64,000 bases of DNA from Pseudomonas svalbardensis (GTDB lineage Bacteria; Pseudomonadota; Gammaproteobacteria; Pseudomonadales; Pseudomonadaceae). Every line of letters starts with the position of its first letter. Positions within the stretch are counted from its first letter, which is position 1. Location: NCBI RefSeq assembly GCF_030053115.1, contig NZ_CP125619.1, forward strand, positions 559,001-623,000, in the 5' to 3' direction. This document shows positions 36,617 to 45,709 of this stretch, piece after piece. The position numbers were made by a program, and so were the translations under genes. A model generated the notes under the pieces. The model did no database searches, was not told the origin of the DNA, and worked only from the letters and a program-made list of their open reading frames with translations.

Positions 36617-38551
36617 GTGTCGGCCGTTCTCTCATTGTTACAAAGCCGTTTATTGCGGCCCGTGTTCGTTACTCTAGGTATCGCACTGTTGGTGCAGGTG
36701 CTGGTGGCTGTCGCCCTGACCCGGAGCACAGTGACCGCACTGGAAGCCGATCTGGGTGTGCGCCTGGGTGCCGACAGTCAAAAACTTTCCGGTGAGTTGG
36801 AGCAAGCGGGGCGTGAAGTCACGTCGAGTCTCGACAGCCTCTCCACCAGTACTCGTCAGCGCCTTACGGCGGGCTTGTCCTCGCGATTGAAAGACGAGCA
36901 GGCACAACTGCGTGCGACGCTGGAGAAGGATCTGAAGGACTCCGCCAATGATATGGCGCAGCTTTTGGCTTCGGTCGCACCTCGCGCCATGTGGGACAGC
37001 GACGTTCCAACCCTGTCCGAATTCGCCCGCCGGGCTCAGCGTAATCCCAACGTGCTATTCGTGGTCTACGACGACGCGACGGGGCAGCACCTGACGCGCT
37101 ACCTCAACCGCGAGAACCCGATCAACAAAGCCCTTCTGGAAAAAGGCCAGGGCGAACGGGCGCTGGACAAGGTGCTGGATGCGGCGAAGAACGATCCATC
37201 GGTCTATTACCTGGAAGCCTCGATCAATCCTAACGGCGTGGAAATCGGCAAGGTCTTGATGGGCGTCTCGACCGCCTCGGTGGAAACCGATCTGGCGGCC
37301 TTGGACAAGCGCTTTACCACGCTGATCGCCAGCAGTGATCAATTGGTGGGTGACAGCCTCAAGGGCGCGGCAGCTGATAGCGCAGCCGCGATGGGCGCGC
37401 GCTTGCAGTCGGCGCAATCCACGGCCTCTGAAATGCAAGTCAACACCACCAGCACTGTTCAGGAAGCGGCGGGCACTTTGCGCTGGCGCATCGGCATGGG
37501 CCTGGCGCTGGTAGGGTGCGGTGTGCTGCTGTTGCTTGCGGTGGTACTGGGTCGTCGTGTGGTCAATCGCTTGAAATTGCTCATCGCTGCCATGGATGAC
37601 CTAGCGGCGGGCGAGGGCGACCTGACCAAGCGTGTGCAGATCAACAGCAAGGACGAAATCGGCGACATGGCCTCGGCGGTCAATCGCTTTGTGGATAAGT
37701 TGCAGCCGATCGTGCGCGAAGCGGGCGATGTGGCTCAGCGCACTGGCGTGGAAATCGGCGCCATGACTTTACGCAATGCCGGGGCCGATAAAGCGGCGGG
37801 CATGCAACGCGATGAAGTGGCGGAGAGCCTGCGTGCGTTGTCGCAAATGGCTGACGAAGCCCAGTCTGAAAGTCATGCCATGCAGGCAGCCTTGCAGCAA
37901 GTGGTGGATATTCGTTCGGCCACGGATGAAAACACGCGGACTTCGGCAAAAGTCGGCAGCCTGATCGAGGCGTTGGCCGGGCAGGTCGACACCGGGGCGA
38001 AAGTCATCGAGCGGCTGGCGCAGCAGAGTGAGCAGATTGAAGTGGTGCTGACGGTGATTCACGGGATCGCCGAGCAAACCAACCTGCTGGCGCTCAACGC
38101 GGCCATCGAAGCAGCGCGTGCGGGCGAGACCGGTCGCGGGTTTGCTGTGGTGGCGGACGAAGTGCGGGCGCTGGCGAGCAAGACGCAAAGCTCTACCGGC
38201 GACATTCAGGCGCACATCGTTGCCTTGCAACAAGGTGCGCGTGAGGCGGTGGCCGCGATCGGTCAGGCCGGGCGCCAGGCCAGCGAAGGTTTGCTGGTGT
38301 TGCGTGACAGTGCGCGGTTGCAGCAATCGGTGCAGGCGTCGGTCGAGCAAGTGCATGCGGCAATAGGTCTGGCAACGCAGGCAGCGGCGCATCAGGCGCA
38401 AGGCGCGCAAGCGGTGCGCGGTCGGGTTGAAACTATTCATGCACAGGCTGAGAAAGCGGCTCAAGCGGTGGTGGAAACCACGGCCAGCGGCAAGGTGCTG
38501 GATGGATTGGCGGCGCAGTTGAAGGCGAGCCTGGGGCAGTTCCGGGCCTGA
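36617..38551 (+). CDS. Methyl-accepting chemotaxis protein
   Basis: This is a 644-residue transmembrane chemoreceptor. Membrane segments lie at about 14-34 and 292-312, enclosing a mostly helical periplasmic sensor of about 255 residues that I cannot assign to a ligand class; it contains a [19 protein letters not shown] stretch of the Cache/sCache kind. A HAMP domain follows (about 313-365, with [23 protein letters not shown]) and then the signalling domain with its hairpin tip [22 protein letters not shown]. The start is a GTG with GAGGG upstream. There is no C-terminal CheR-binding pentapeptide. It stands alone after purA. Confidence 0.9.
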   Translation: MSAVLSLLQSRLLRPVFVTLGIALLVQVLVAVALTRSTVTALEADLGVRLGADSQKLSGELEQAGREVTSSLDSLSTSTRQRLTAGLSSRLKDEQAQLRATLEKDLKDSANDMAQLLASVAPRAMWDSDVPTLSEFARRAQRNPNVLFVVYDDATGQHLTRYLNRENPINKALLEKGQGERALDKVLDAAKNDPSVYYLEASINPNGVEIGKVLMGVSTASVETDLAALDKRFTTLIASSDQLVGDSLKGAAADSAAAMGARLQSAQSTASEMQVNTTSTVQEAAGTLRWRIGMGLALVGCGVLLLLAVVLGRRVVNRLKLLIAAMDDLAAGEGDLTKRVQINSKDEIGDMASAVNRFVDKLQPIVREAGDVAQRTGVEIGAMTLRNAGADKAAGMQRDEVAESLRALSQMADEAQSESHAMQAALQQVVDIRSATDENTRTSAKVGSLIEALAGQVDTGAKVIERLAQQSEQIEVVLTVIHGIAEQTNLLALNAAIEAARAGETGRGFAVVADEVRALASKTQSSTGDIQAHIVALQQGAREAVAAIGQAGRQASEGLLVLRDSARLQQSVQASVEQVHAAIGLATQAAAHQAQGAQAVRGRVETIHAQAEKAAQAVVETTASGKVLDGLAAQLKASLGQFRA

Positions 38552-38572
38552 TCGGTTTTCTGGTCTGGCCCC

Positions 38573-38651
38573 TTCGCGAGCAAGTCGAATCGTCGCACCG
38601 CCGCTCCCACATTAGACCGCGATCAAATGTGGGGGCGGGCTTGCTCGCGAA
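38573..38651. repeat. REP doublet (left copy partly decayed)
   Basis: The right unit (38629-38651) is GTGGGGGCGGGCTTGCTCGC plus GAA. The left unit (38573-38610) starts TTCGCGAGCAAG and ends CGCTCCCAC but has extra bases in between. It sits between convergent genes. Confidence 0.8.
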
Positions 38652-38658
38652 GGCAATG

Positions 38659-40224
38659 TCAGCGGCTCAAATACATCCGGGTAGTAAGCAGATAAACCGG
38701 CAACCCCGACACCAAAATCAACAACGCCGCATAAGGCGCCGCCGCCGCAAACTCCACATTCGCGGTATGCGCCCAGACTTCCGTCGCCAGCGTATTGAGT
38801 CCGGTCGGGCTCAGCAGCAACGTCGCCGTCAATTCCTTCATCGCATCCAGAATCACCAGCGCAAACGCCGCGCCGAGCGCTGGAAAGATGATCGGCAACG
38901 TCACCCGGCAAAACGCACTGAAGGACGATGCGCCCAGCGTGCGTGCAGCCTCTTCCAGTTGCGGCGCAGCCTTGTTCAGCGCCGTACGAATCGGTGCCTG
39001 CGCCAGCGGCAGAAACAACAGCGCATAAGCAATCAGCAGCAGCGCAGAAGTCTGGTACAGCGCCGGCACATAGTGCAGGGCGAAATACACCAGCGTCAGC
39101 GCGATCACCAGTCCTGGCAGCGCATGCAGTAGATACGGCAAGCGTTCGGCCCAGATCGCCAATTGGCCCTTGTGGCGCACCACCAGCAATCCCACCGGCA
39201 CTGCCAGCACCAGGCACAGCGCCGCGCCGCCCAGTGACAACGCCAGGGAGGAGAGCAGCGCCTCGCTGATCGCCGCCACCGGGAATGCTGCCGACGAACC
39301 CACTGCCAGCCAGTACGCCAGCATCCCGAGCGGAATACCGCTGCCAATGATCGCCAGCGCCAGGCAATAAAGTTGTCCGGCAGTAGCCCAATGCCCCAGC
39401 CGAACCTGTTCCGCATACCGGGCCGCGCCCTGACCGGTGCGCACGTGTCGGCCCTTGCCGCGTACGCGCAGTTCCAACCACAGCAGCATCAGACACAGCG
39501 CCAGTAACACGGCGGAAAGCATCGCAGCATTTGCGTTACTGAATTCCAGTTCGAACTGTTGATAGATCGCGGTGGTAAAGGTTTGCAGTCCGATGATCGA
39601 CAGCGCACCGAATTCCACCAGCATGTGCAGGGCGATCAGCAGCGAGCCTGCGAGCAGTGATGGCCAGAGCAGCGGCAGGGTAATTCTGAAAAATACACCC
39701 CAGCGATTCTGGCCCAGAGTGCGGGCGGACTCTTCGAGGGAGGGATCGAGATTGCGCAGGGTCGCCGCGACCGGCAGAAAGATCAGCGGATACTTGGAAA
39801 GGGTCATCACCAGGATCGCGCCGCCCAAGCCTTCGAAATGAGCGCTCAGCGAGACCCAGGTAAAGCTGCTGACAAATGCCGGTACCGCGAACGGTAGGCA
39901 CAGAATCACCCCCCACAAGCGCCGCCCCGGCAAGTTGCTGCGCTCAAGTAGCCAAGCCAGCGACAGGCCGATCACGCCACAGGCGAGCGTCACACCGACC
40001 ATCAGCGCCAGGGTGTTGCGCAGCAGGCCAAACACATAAGGACGCCACAACAAATGCAGCGCCTCAGCCCAGCCGGCCTGCCAGGTTTTGAACCCTACAT
40101 ACGCCAGCGGCAACAGGCTGAGCATCACCAGCAGCAAAACCGGTAGCAGCAGCCAGGTCGATGGCCGCTTGCGCCGTGGCACATAACCCCCACGCGCGAC
40201 GGGGGCGGATAACGATGCGCTCAT
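38659..40224 (-). CDS. Iron(III)-type ABC transporter permease (fused, two half-domains)
   Basis: The 521-residue membrane protein has about twelve hydrophobic segments in two homologous halves, each with a binding-protein-dependent transport EAA loop (LEESARTLGQNRWGVFFRITLPLLWP and LEEAARTLGASSFSAFCRVTLPIIFP). This is the FbpB/HitB/SfuB type that imports ferric iron delivered by a periplasmic binding protein. It begins in the stop codon of the binding-protein gene (TGATG), so the two are coupled. No ATPase gene is adjacent, so a partner encoded elsewhere must energise it. Substrate is inferred from family only. Confidence 0.88.
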   Translation of the reverse strand: MSASLSAPVARGGYVPRRKRPSTWLLLPVLLLVMLSLLPLAYVGFKTWQAGWAEALHLLWRPYVFGLLRNTLALMVGVTLACGVIGLSLAWLLERSNLPGRRLWGVILCLPFAVPAFVSSFTWVSLSAHFEGLGGAILVMTLSKYPLIFLPVAATLRNLDPSLEESARTLGQNRWGVFFRITLPLLWPSLLAGSLLIALHMLVEFGALSIIGLQTFTTAIYQQFELEFSNANAAMLSAVLLALCLMLLWLELRVRGKGRHVRTGQGAARYAEQVRLGHWATAGQLYCLALAIIGSGIPLGMLAYWLAVGSSAAFPVAAISEALLSSLALSLGGAALCLVLAVPVGLLVVRHKGQLAIWAERLPYLLHALPGLVIALTLVYFALHYVPALYQTSALLLIAYALLFLPLAQAPIRTALNKAAPQLEEAARTLGASSFSAFCRVTLPIIFPALGAAFALVILDAMKELTATLLLSPTGLNTLATEVWAHTANVEFAAAAPYAALLILVSGLPVYLLTTRMYLSR

Positions 40225-41234
40225 CAGTTCAAGCCAACGTCACGTTCCAGGTCCAGGGCTTCTTCGGCATTGCCGAGGTCGGCTGGCGTGACTTTCGGTG
40301 CTTCCAGCTCGCTGAACGGCTTGAGCCCACGATTCGATTCCATGCCTTTGTGCAGCGGGTATTCGGCGGTGGTCTGGGTGATCACGCGCTGACCTTCTTC
40401 GCTGGCCATGTAAGCGAGGAATTGCTGGGCTTCTTTTGGGTGCTTGCTGGATTTCAGCACGGCCGCACTGGAAACAGTGATCAGCCCGCCGACGTCGCCG
40501 CCGGTGAAATAATGCAGTTTCGAATCGAGCTGGCCTTTTTCACGCTGCAAGGCGAACCAGTAATAGTTGTTCACCAGCACGGTAGCGACTTCGCCGTTTT
40601 CCACCGCCTTCAGTGCAACCATGTTGTTGCTGTAGGTCTTGCCGAAAGCACGCAAACCGGTCAGCCATTCTTCGGCCGCGTCCATGCCGTGTACTTTGAT
40701 GATCGCCACGGCCTGTTCCTGAAACGCGCCGCTGGTAGGCACGAAGCCGACCTTGCCTTGCCATTTCGGATCGGAGAACTCCATGACCGACTTTGGCAGG
40801 TCTTTTTCATCGATCAGTTTAGGGTTGAAGGCGACCACGCGGACCCGTGCGGTGACACCGATCCAGGTGCCGTTGCCGGCGACGTAGTCTTTCGGCAGAA
40901 CGGCTAGGGTGGTGGCGTCGGTCTGTGCCAGCAGGCCTTGTTCGCCGAGTTTGTTCAGTGGTGGCGATTCTTCGGTGTAGATCACGTCGGCAGGGGAGCG
41001 ATCGCCTTCTTCGACGACCTGGCTGGCGAGCTGGTTACTGCTGCCTTTGCGCACATTGACGTGAATCCCTGTCTTGGCTTCGAAGGCTTTGGCGATGGCA
41101 TCGCCGACTTCTTTGTGTTGACCGTTATAGAGTGTCAGGGAAACCGGTTCGGCGGCTTGGGTGAGGGGAGTGGCGAGTGCCAGGCCGAGCAGGGTTATGG
41201 TCAGGCCGCGGCGCAGGGTATTTCGAAACATCAT
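40224..41234 (-). CDS. Iron(III)-type ABC transporter substrate-binding protein
   Basis: This periplasmic binding protein is made with a Sec signal peptide (MMFRNTLRRGLTITLLGLAL..., cleavage near TQA-AEP). The mature part (VSLTLYNGQHKEVGDAIAKAFEAKTGI, ADVIYTEESPPL, and the tyrosine-bearing TAEYPL region) follows the FbpA/HitA family that binds Fe3+. The start is taken as the ATG at 41234, although a TTG two codons upstream is closer to GAGGA. A 26-base inverted repeat lies 36 bases upstream of the start. The gene overlaps the downstream permease gene by one base. Confidence 0.9.
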   Translation of the reverse strand: MMFRNTLRRGLTITLLGLALATPLTQAAEPVSLTLYNGQHKEVGDAIAKAFEAKTGIHVNVRKGSSNQLASQVVEEGDRSPADVIYTEESPPLNKLGEQGLLAQTDATTLAVLPKDYVAGNGTWIGVTARVRVVAFNPKLIDEKDLPKSVMEFSDPKWQGKVGFVPTSGAFQEQAVAIIKVHGMDAAEEWLTGLRAFGKTYSNNMVALKAVENGEVATVLVNNYYWFALQREKGQLDSKLHYFTGGDVGGLITVSSAAVLKSSKHPKEAQQFLAYMASEEGQRVITQTTAEYPLHKGMESNRGLKPFSELEAPKVTPADLGNAEEALDLERDVGLN

Positions 41235-41269
41235 TCGCAAGGTTCCTCACTGTCGCATTGCAAAAACTT

Positions 41270-41295
41270 GAAACAATGATAAACGATATTGTTTC
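41270..41295. promoter_or_regulatory. Inverted repeat upstream of the binding-protein gene (candidate operator)
   Basis: GAAACAAT (41270-41277) and ATTGTTTC (41288-41295) are perfect inverted 8-mers around GATAAACGAT. The middle has a faint Fur-like ATGATAA, but the arrangement is not a canonical Fur box. It is the only palindrome in the presumed promoter region of the iron-type transporter. Confidence 0.4.
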
Positions 41296-41365
41296 TCAAG
41301 TGCGCCTTGCGGGGTCGAGAAGGTTTTGCTGGAGCGTCCGGGATTAAACTCTCAAACCCCAGAAA

Positions 41366-41392
41366 CGCAAAAACCCGCTTTCGCGGGTTTCT
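41366..41392 (-). terminator. Terminator of the first tRNA-Leu gene
   Basis: On the minus strand AAACCCGCGAAAGCGGGTTTTT forms a stem CCCGC/GCGGG with a GAAA loop and a T5 tail. It lies about 35 bases after the tRNA 3' end. Confidence 0.85.
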
Positions 41393-41425
41393 GTGAAATT
41401 CAAGATCGTGACCTTGAATTTGAAT

Positions 41426-41512
41426 TGGTGCCCAGAAGAAGACTCGAACTTCCACGACCTTGCGGTCACCAGCACCTGAAGCTGGCGTGTCTACCAATTT
41501 CACCATCTGGGC
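41426..41512 (-). tRNA. tRNA-Leu (anticodon CAG), copy 1
   Basis: Read on the minus strand, GCCCAGA and TCTGGGC form the acceptor stem with discriminator A and an encoded CCA. The anticodon stem CCAGC/GCTGG encloses TTCAGGT, giving CAG. The class II long variable arm (TGACCGCAAGGTCG region) and the T loop TTCGAGT are present. Total length with CCA is 87. It is almost identical to the copy at 41679. Confidence 0.97.
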
Positions 41513-41546
41513 ATAATCTTCAGCGTTGCCGCTGTTGATGTGGCGC

Positions 41547-41575
41547 ACTATACGGAGAGCTTTTTGATCTGTAAA
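41547..41575 (-). promoter_or_regulatory. Sigma70 promoter of tRNA-Leu copy 1
   Basis: On the minus strand TTTACA (41570-41575), exactly 17 bases, then TATAGT (41547-41552), followed by a GC-rich GCGCC discriminator as usual for stringently controlled stable RNA genes. Confidence 0.85.
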
Positions 41576-41612
41576 CCCCTGATTTAGTTTTAATAAATCA
41601 GAGGCTTAGAAT

Positions 41613-41640
41613 GCAAAAAACCCGCTTTCGCGGGTTTTTG
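41613..41640 (-). terminator. Terminator of the second tRNA-Leu gene
   Basis: On the minus strand the same CCCGC/GCGGG stem with a GAAA loop is followed by a T6 tail (reading AAAACCCGCGAAAGCGGGTT, then TTTT). The stem is the same as that after copy 1. Confidence 0.85.
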
Positions 41641-41678
41641 TGTGAGCCTTGAAATTGATCTAATCTCAAGCTCGAAAT

Positions 41679-41765
41679 TGGTGCCCAGAAGAAGACTCGA
41701 ACTTCCACGACCTTGCGGTCACCAGCACCTGAAGCTGGCGTGTCTACCAATTTCACCATCTGGGC
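41679..41765 (-). tRNA. tRNA-Leu (anticodon CAG), copy 2
   Basis: The cloverleaf matches that of copy 1: acceptor GCCCAGA/TCTGGGC, anticodon CAG, encoded CCA, 87 bases. Only the flanks differ between the two copies. There is no integrase gene or truncated tRNA nearby, so this is a gene duplication and not a prophage attachment site. Confidence 0.97.
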
Positions 41766-41801
41766 ATTATCGACAATGCGTCTGCTTCGTCGATGGCGCG
41801 C

Positions 41802-41830
41802 ACTATACGGAGCGTCTTTTTAACTGTAAA
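41802..41830 (-). promoter_or_regulatory. Sigma70 promoter of tRNA-Leu copy 2
   Basis: On the minus strand TTTACA (41825-41830), exactly 17 bases, then TATAGT (41802-41807) and a GCGCGCC discriminator. It is the same promoter as that of copy 1. The 160 bases from here to rnr show no further feature I can name. Confidence 0.85.
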
Positions 41831-41991
41831 CCCCTGAGGTCGAAAAAACCTGGAAAATTTTACCAGTGGCATTTAATTCAGCTTCGCGCTGTCGATAAAG
41901 GGCTTTAGATGGGCTGTCATAACCTGAAATTTCCCGTTTCATTACGCCTATGCCAAACTAACCCGCATATAGACAAGGTGAAAACTCTCTA

Positions 41992-44631
41992 ATGGCCGAT
42001 TGGCAGTCCCTCGATCCCGAGGCCGCTCGTGAAGCGGAAAAATATGAAAACCCTATTCCTAGCCGCGAACTGATCCTTCAGCACCTTGCTGATCGGGGTT
42101 CGCCTGCTAACCGCGAGCAGCTGGTCGAAGAGTTTGGTCTGACGACAGAAGACCAGATCGAAGCCCTGCGCCGCCGCCTGCGCGCCATGGAGCGCGACGC
42201 TCAACTCATCTATACCCGTCGCGGCACCTATGCGCCGGTGGACAAGCTCGACCTGATCCTGGGCCGCATCAGCGGTCACCGTGACGGCTTCGGCTTCCTG
42301 GTCCCGGACGACGGCAGTGACGACCTGTTCATGAGCCCGGCGCAAATGCGTCTGGTGTTCGATGGCGATCGTGCCCTGGCCCGTGTTTCCGGCCTTGACC
42401 GTCGCGGTCGCCGCGAAGGCATGATCGTCGAAGTGGTCTCCCGTGCCCACGAGACCATCGTCGGTCGTTACTTCGAAGAGGGCGGTATTGGTTTCGTCGT
42501 TGCGGACAATCCGAAAATCCAGCAAGAAGTGCTGGTCACGCCGGGCCGTAACGCCAACGCCCAGATCGGTCAGTTCGTCGAAGTGAAGATCACTCACTGG
42601 CCGACACCACGCTTCCAGCCGCAAGGTGACGTGGTCGAAGTCGTGGGCAACTACATGGCACCGGGCATGGAAATCGATGTCGCCCTGCGCACCTACGATA
42701 TTCCTCACGTCTGGCCTGAGGCTGTGCTGAAAGAAGCCGCCAAGCTCAAGCCGGAAGTCGAAGAGAAAGACAAAGAGAAGCGCATCGACCTGCGCCATCT
42801 GCCGTTCGTGACCATCGACGGCGAAGATGCGCGCGACTTCGATGATGCGGTCTACTGCGAAGCCAAGCCGGGTAAGCTGCGCCTGTTCTCCGGCGGCTGG
42901 AAGTTGTACGTGGCGATCGCCGACGTTTCCAGCTACGTGAAAATCGGTTCGGCTCTGGACAATGAGTCCCAGGTTCGCGGCAACTCGGTGTACTTCCCCG
43001 AGCGCGTCGTGCCGATGCTGCCTGAGCAGTTGTCCAACGGCCTGTGCTCGCTGAACCCGCATGTCGATCGCCTGGCCATGGTTTGCGAGATGACCATCTC
43101 CAAATCCGGCGAGATGACCGACTACTGCTTCTACGAAGCGGTGATTCACTCCCATGCTCGCCTGACCTACAACAAAGTCAGCGCGATGCTGGAAACGCCG
43201 AAAATCACCGAGGCGCGTCAGCTCCGTGGTGAGTACAACGACGTTCTGCCGCACCTCAAGCAGCTTTACGCGCTGTACAAAGTGCTGTTGGCCGCTCGTC
43301 ACGTGCGTGGCGCGATCGATTTCGAAACGCAGGAAACCCGGATCATCTTCGGGACCGAGCGCAAGATTGCCGAAATCCGTCCGACCGTTCGTAACGATGC
43401 GCACAAGCTGATCGAGGAATGCATGCTGGCGGCCAACGTGGCCACCGCCGAATTCCTGAAAAAGCACGAAATCCCTGCGCTGTACCGCGTCCACGATGGC
43501 CCGCCACCGGAGCGTCTGGAAAAACTGCGCGCTTTCCTTGGCGAGCTCGGCCTGTCCCTGCACAAAGGCAAGGACGGCCCGTCGCCGAAGGACTACCAGG
43601 CATTGCTGGCGAGCATCAAGGATCGTCCGGATTTCCACCTGATCCAGACCGTTATGCTGCGTTCGTTGAGTCAGGCGGTGTATAGCGCTGATAACCAGGG
43701 CCACTTCGGCCTGAATTACGAAGCCTATACCCACTTCACCTCGCCGATCCGCCGCTACCCGGACTTGCTCACGCACCGGGCGATTCGCAGCGTCATCCAT
43801 TCGAAAATGGACACCCCGCACGTTCGCCGTGCTGGCGCGATGACCATTCCTAAAGCGCGCATCTATCCCTACGACGAAGCGATTCTTGAGCAGCTCGGCG
43901 AGCAGTGCTCGATGAGCGAGCGCCGTGCCGACGAAGCGACCCGCGACGTTGTGAACTGGCTCAAGTGCGAGTTCATGAAAGACCGTGTGGGCGAGTCGTT
44001 CCCGGGTGTGATCACTGCCGTGACCGGTTTTGGTCTGTTCGTCGAGCTGACCGATATCTACGTCGAAGGCCTGGTGCACGTCACCGCGCTGCCAGGCGAT
44101 TACTACCACTTCGATCCTGTGCACCACCGCCTGGCCGGTGAGCGTACCGGTCGCAGCTTCCGTCTTGGCGATACCGTTGAAGTACGCGTCATGCGCGTCG
44201 ACCTCGATGAGCGCAAGATCGACTTCGAGATGGCTGAAAAGACCATCAGCGCGCCGATCGGTCGCAAGAAACGCGGGACTGAAGCGACTGCACCGGCTGC
44301 CGCGTCTACAAAAACAGCTGCAGAACCGGCCCCGGCTAAAACCGGTCGTCGTCCTGCCAAGGAAAAGGCTGTCGAAGCCTATCGCCCGAGCGATGCCGCG
44401 GCGAAAAATGCCGAGCTGCGCAAAAGCCGCGAAATGAAGCAGACGTTGCTGTCTGAAGCGAAAAGCGGCGGTAAAGCGGCGTCTGGGGGAAAGACCGGAC
44501 GGTCGGCGCCTGACAAGGCACCCGGCGGCAAGCCAGCCAAACCGAGCAAACACCGTAAAGGCCCGCCAAAAGCGGGTTCCGCTCCTGCTGCCAAAAGTGG
44601 CGGGGCGCGTAAACCTAAGGCCAAGTCATGA
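41992..44631 (+). CDS. rnr: Ribonuclease R
   Basis: RNase R is a processive 3'-5' exoribonuclease that degrades structured RNA. In order come an N-terminal helix-turn-helix (about 20-85), cold-shock domains (about 85-240), the RNB catalytic domain (about 265-595) with the metal-binding DGEDARDFDDAV, the S1 domain (about 645-730, FPGVITAVTGFGLFVELTDIYVEGLVHV), and a long Lys/Ala/Pro-rich tail to residue 879. The tail resembles the basic C-terminus that binds RNA and ribosomes in E. coli. The ATG is preceded by weak signals only. It overlaps rlmB as ATGA. Confidence 0.97.
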   Translation: MADWQSLDPEAAREAEKYENPIPSRELILQHLADRGSPANREQLVEEFGLTTEDQIEALRRRLRAMERDAQLIYTRRGTYAPVDKLDLILGRISGHRDGFGFLVPDDGSDDLFMSPAQMRLVFDGDRALARVSGLDRRGRREGMIVEVVSRAHETIVGRYFEEGGIGFVVADNPKIQQEVLVTPGRNANAQIGQFVEVKITHWPTPRFQPQGDVVEVVGNYMAPGMEIDVALRTYDIPHVWPEAVLKEAAKLKPEVEEKDKEKRIDLRHLPFVTIDGEDARDFDDAVYCEAKPGKLRLFSGGWKLYVAIADVSSYVKIGSALDNESQVRGNSVYFPERVVPMLPEQLSNGLCSLNPHVDRLAMVCEMTISKSGEMTDYCFYEAVIHSHARLTYNKVSAMLETPKITEARQLRGEYNDVLPHLKQLYALYKVLLAARHVRGAIDFETQETRIIFGTERKIAEIRPTVRNDAHKLIEECMLAANVATAEFLKKHEIPALYRVHDGPPPERLEKLRAFLGELGLSLHKGKDGPSPKDYQALLASIKDRPDFHLIQTVMLRSLSQAVYSADNQGHFGLNYEAYTHFTSPIRRYPDLLTHRAIRSVIHSKMDTPHVRRAGAMTIPKARIYPYDEAILEQLGEQCSMSERRADEATRDVVNWLKCEFMKDRVGESFPGVITAVTGFGLFVELTDIYVEGLVHVTALPGDYYHFDPVHHRLAGERTGRSFRLGDTVEVRVMRVDLDERKIDFEMAEKTISAPIGRKKRGTEATAPAAASTKTAAEPAPAKTGRRPAKEKAVEAYRPSDAAAKNAELRKSREMKQTLLSEAKSGGKAASGGKTGRSAPDKAPGGKPAKPSKHRKGPPKAGSAPAAKSGGARKPKAKS

Positions 44632-45395
44632 GTCAGTTGGAAAAGATCTACGGCGTGCACGCAGTAGAGGCGTTGCTGCGTCACCACCCGAAACGCGTCA
44701 AGCAGATCTGGCTGGCTGAAGGCCGCAGCGATCCGCGGGTCCAGACGCTGATCCAGCTGGCGAACGAAAATCGCGTAGCCGTCGGCAACGCCGAGCGTCG
44801 CGAGCTGGATGCCTGGGTCGAAGGCGTGCACCAGGGCGTGGTCGCGGAGGTGAGTCCGAGCCAGGTCTGGGGCGAAGCAATGCTCGACGAGCTGCTCGAT
44901 CGCACCGAAGGCGCGCCGCTGCTGCTGGTGCTCGACGGCGTGACCGACCCGCACAACCTCGGTGCCTGCCTGCGTTCTGCCGATGCGGCGGGCGCACTGG
45001 CGGTGATCGTTCCGAAGGACAAGTCAGCCACGCTGACCCCGACGGTACGGAAAGTTGCCTGTGGTGCGGCGGAAGTGATTCCGCTGGTTGCCGTAACCAA
45101 CCTGGCTCGCACCCTGGAAAAACTCAAGCAGCGCGGCTTGTGGGTTGTCGGTACGGCGGGCGAGGCTGAGCAGAGTCTGTATCAGCAAGACATGACTGGC
45201 CCGACCATCCTGATAATGGGTGCTGAAGGCAGCGGCATGCGTCGCCTGACTCGCGATCTTTGCGATTATCTGGTGCACCTGCCGATGACCGGTAGCGTCA
45301 GCAGCCTCAACGTGTCTGTGGCGACTGGCGTTTGCCTGTTCGAGGCTCAGCGCCAGCGCAGCGTCAAAGCTGCCGGGACCGCCAAAAAGTCCTGA
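44628..45395 (+). CDS. rlmB: 23S rRNA (guanosine-2'-O)-methyltransferase RlmB
   Basis: RlmB methylates G2251 in the 23S rRNA P-loop. The N-terminal substrate-binding domain (MSQLEKIYGVHAVEALLRHHPKRVKQIWLAEGR) is followed by the SpoU/TrmH knot with motif 1 DPHNLGACLRSADAAGA, motif 2 LIMGAEGSGM and motif 3 SLNVSVATGVCLFE. The 255 residues are complete. Its ATG overlaps the rnr stop, and the rnr-rlmB pair is conserved in gammaproteobacteria. A REP doublet follows. Confidence 0.97.
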   Translation: MSQLEKIYGVHAVEALLRHHPKRVKQIWLAEGRSDPRVQTLIQLANENRVAVGNAERRELDAWVEGVHQGVVAEVSPSQVWGEAMLDELLDRTEGAPLLLVLDGVTDPHNLGACLRSADAAGALAVIVPKDKSATLTPTVRKVACGAAEVIPLVAVTNLARTLEKLKQRGLWVVGTAGEAEQSLYQQDMTGPTILIMGAEGSGMRRLTRDLCDYLVHLPMTGSVSSLNVSVATGVCLFEAQRQRSVKAAGTAKKS

Positions 45396-45411
45396 TCCAG
45401 TTGTAATCCCT

Positions 45412-45499
45412 GTGGGAGCGAGCCTGCTCGCGATAGCGGAGTAACATTCAGCATCAATGTTGAATGTTGTATCCCCTTCGCGAGCAGGCTCGCTCCCAC
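45412..45499. repeat. REP doublet
   Basis: Units at 45412-45433 (GTGGGAGCGAGCCTGCTCGC plus GA) and 45477-45499 face each other. The spacer contains its own hairpin (AACATTCA...TGAATGTT). Confidence 0.9.
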
Positions 45500-45562
45500 A
45501 GTGGTTTGTGGTAAAGCAAAAATTGGTGTGTGAACGAACTGTTCAAATAATCACCAATTGCC

Positions 45563-45591
45563 TTGCGCCTCTTCTGTCCCTTCTCTACAAT
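45563..45591 (+). promoter_or_regulatory. Candidate sigma70 promoter of the rpsF operon
   Basis: TTGCGC (45563-45568), a 17-base spacer and TACAAT (45586-45591) lie 119 bases before rpsF. The leader after it contains a small hairpin ACCGCTTTTTAGCGG (about 45670-45684), possibly part of an S6:S18-type autoregulatory leader, but I could not confirm the full structure. Confidence 0.55.
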
Positions 45592-45709
45592 TGCGCCCCT
45601 TGCTGTGACGGCAGGCACGCATGTGTCTATCGCAAGCAAGTCCATAAGTGTCATTCACTCCTTGTCTGACCGCTTTTTAGCGGCAGGCTACAACCCGTAA
45701 GGAGCATTC

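Noticed and set aside
41268..41296. Fur box before the iron-type transporter
   Set aside because: Only a short ATGATAA matches; the symmetry centre and arms fit a different palindrome better.
41426..41765. Prophage or island attachment site at the tRNA-Leu pair
   Set aside because: Both tRNAs are full length with their own promoters and terminators, and no integrase or phage gene is near.
41989..44553. 854-residue open frame antisense to rnr
   Set aside because: It is a codon-bias shadow of rnr, with repeats of Gly/Arg/Phe that no protein family shows.
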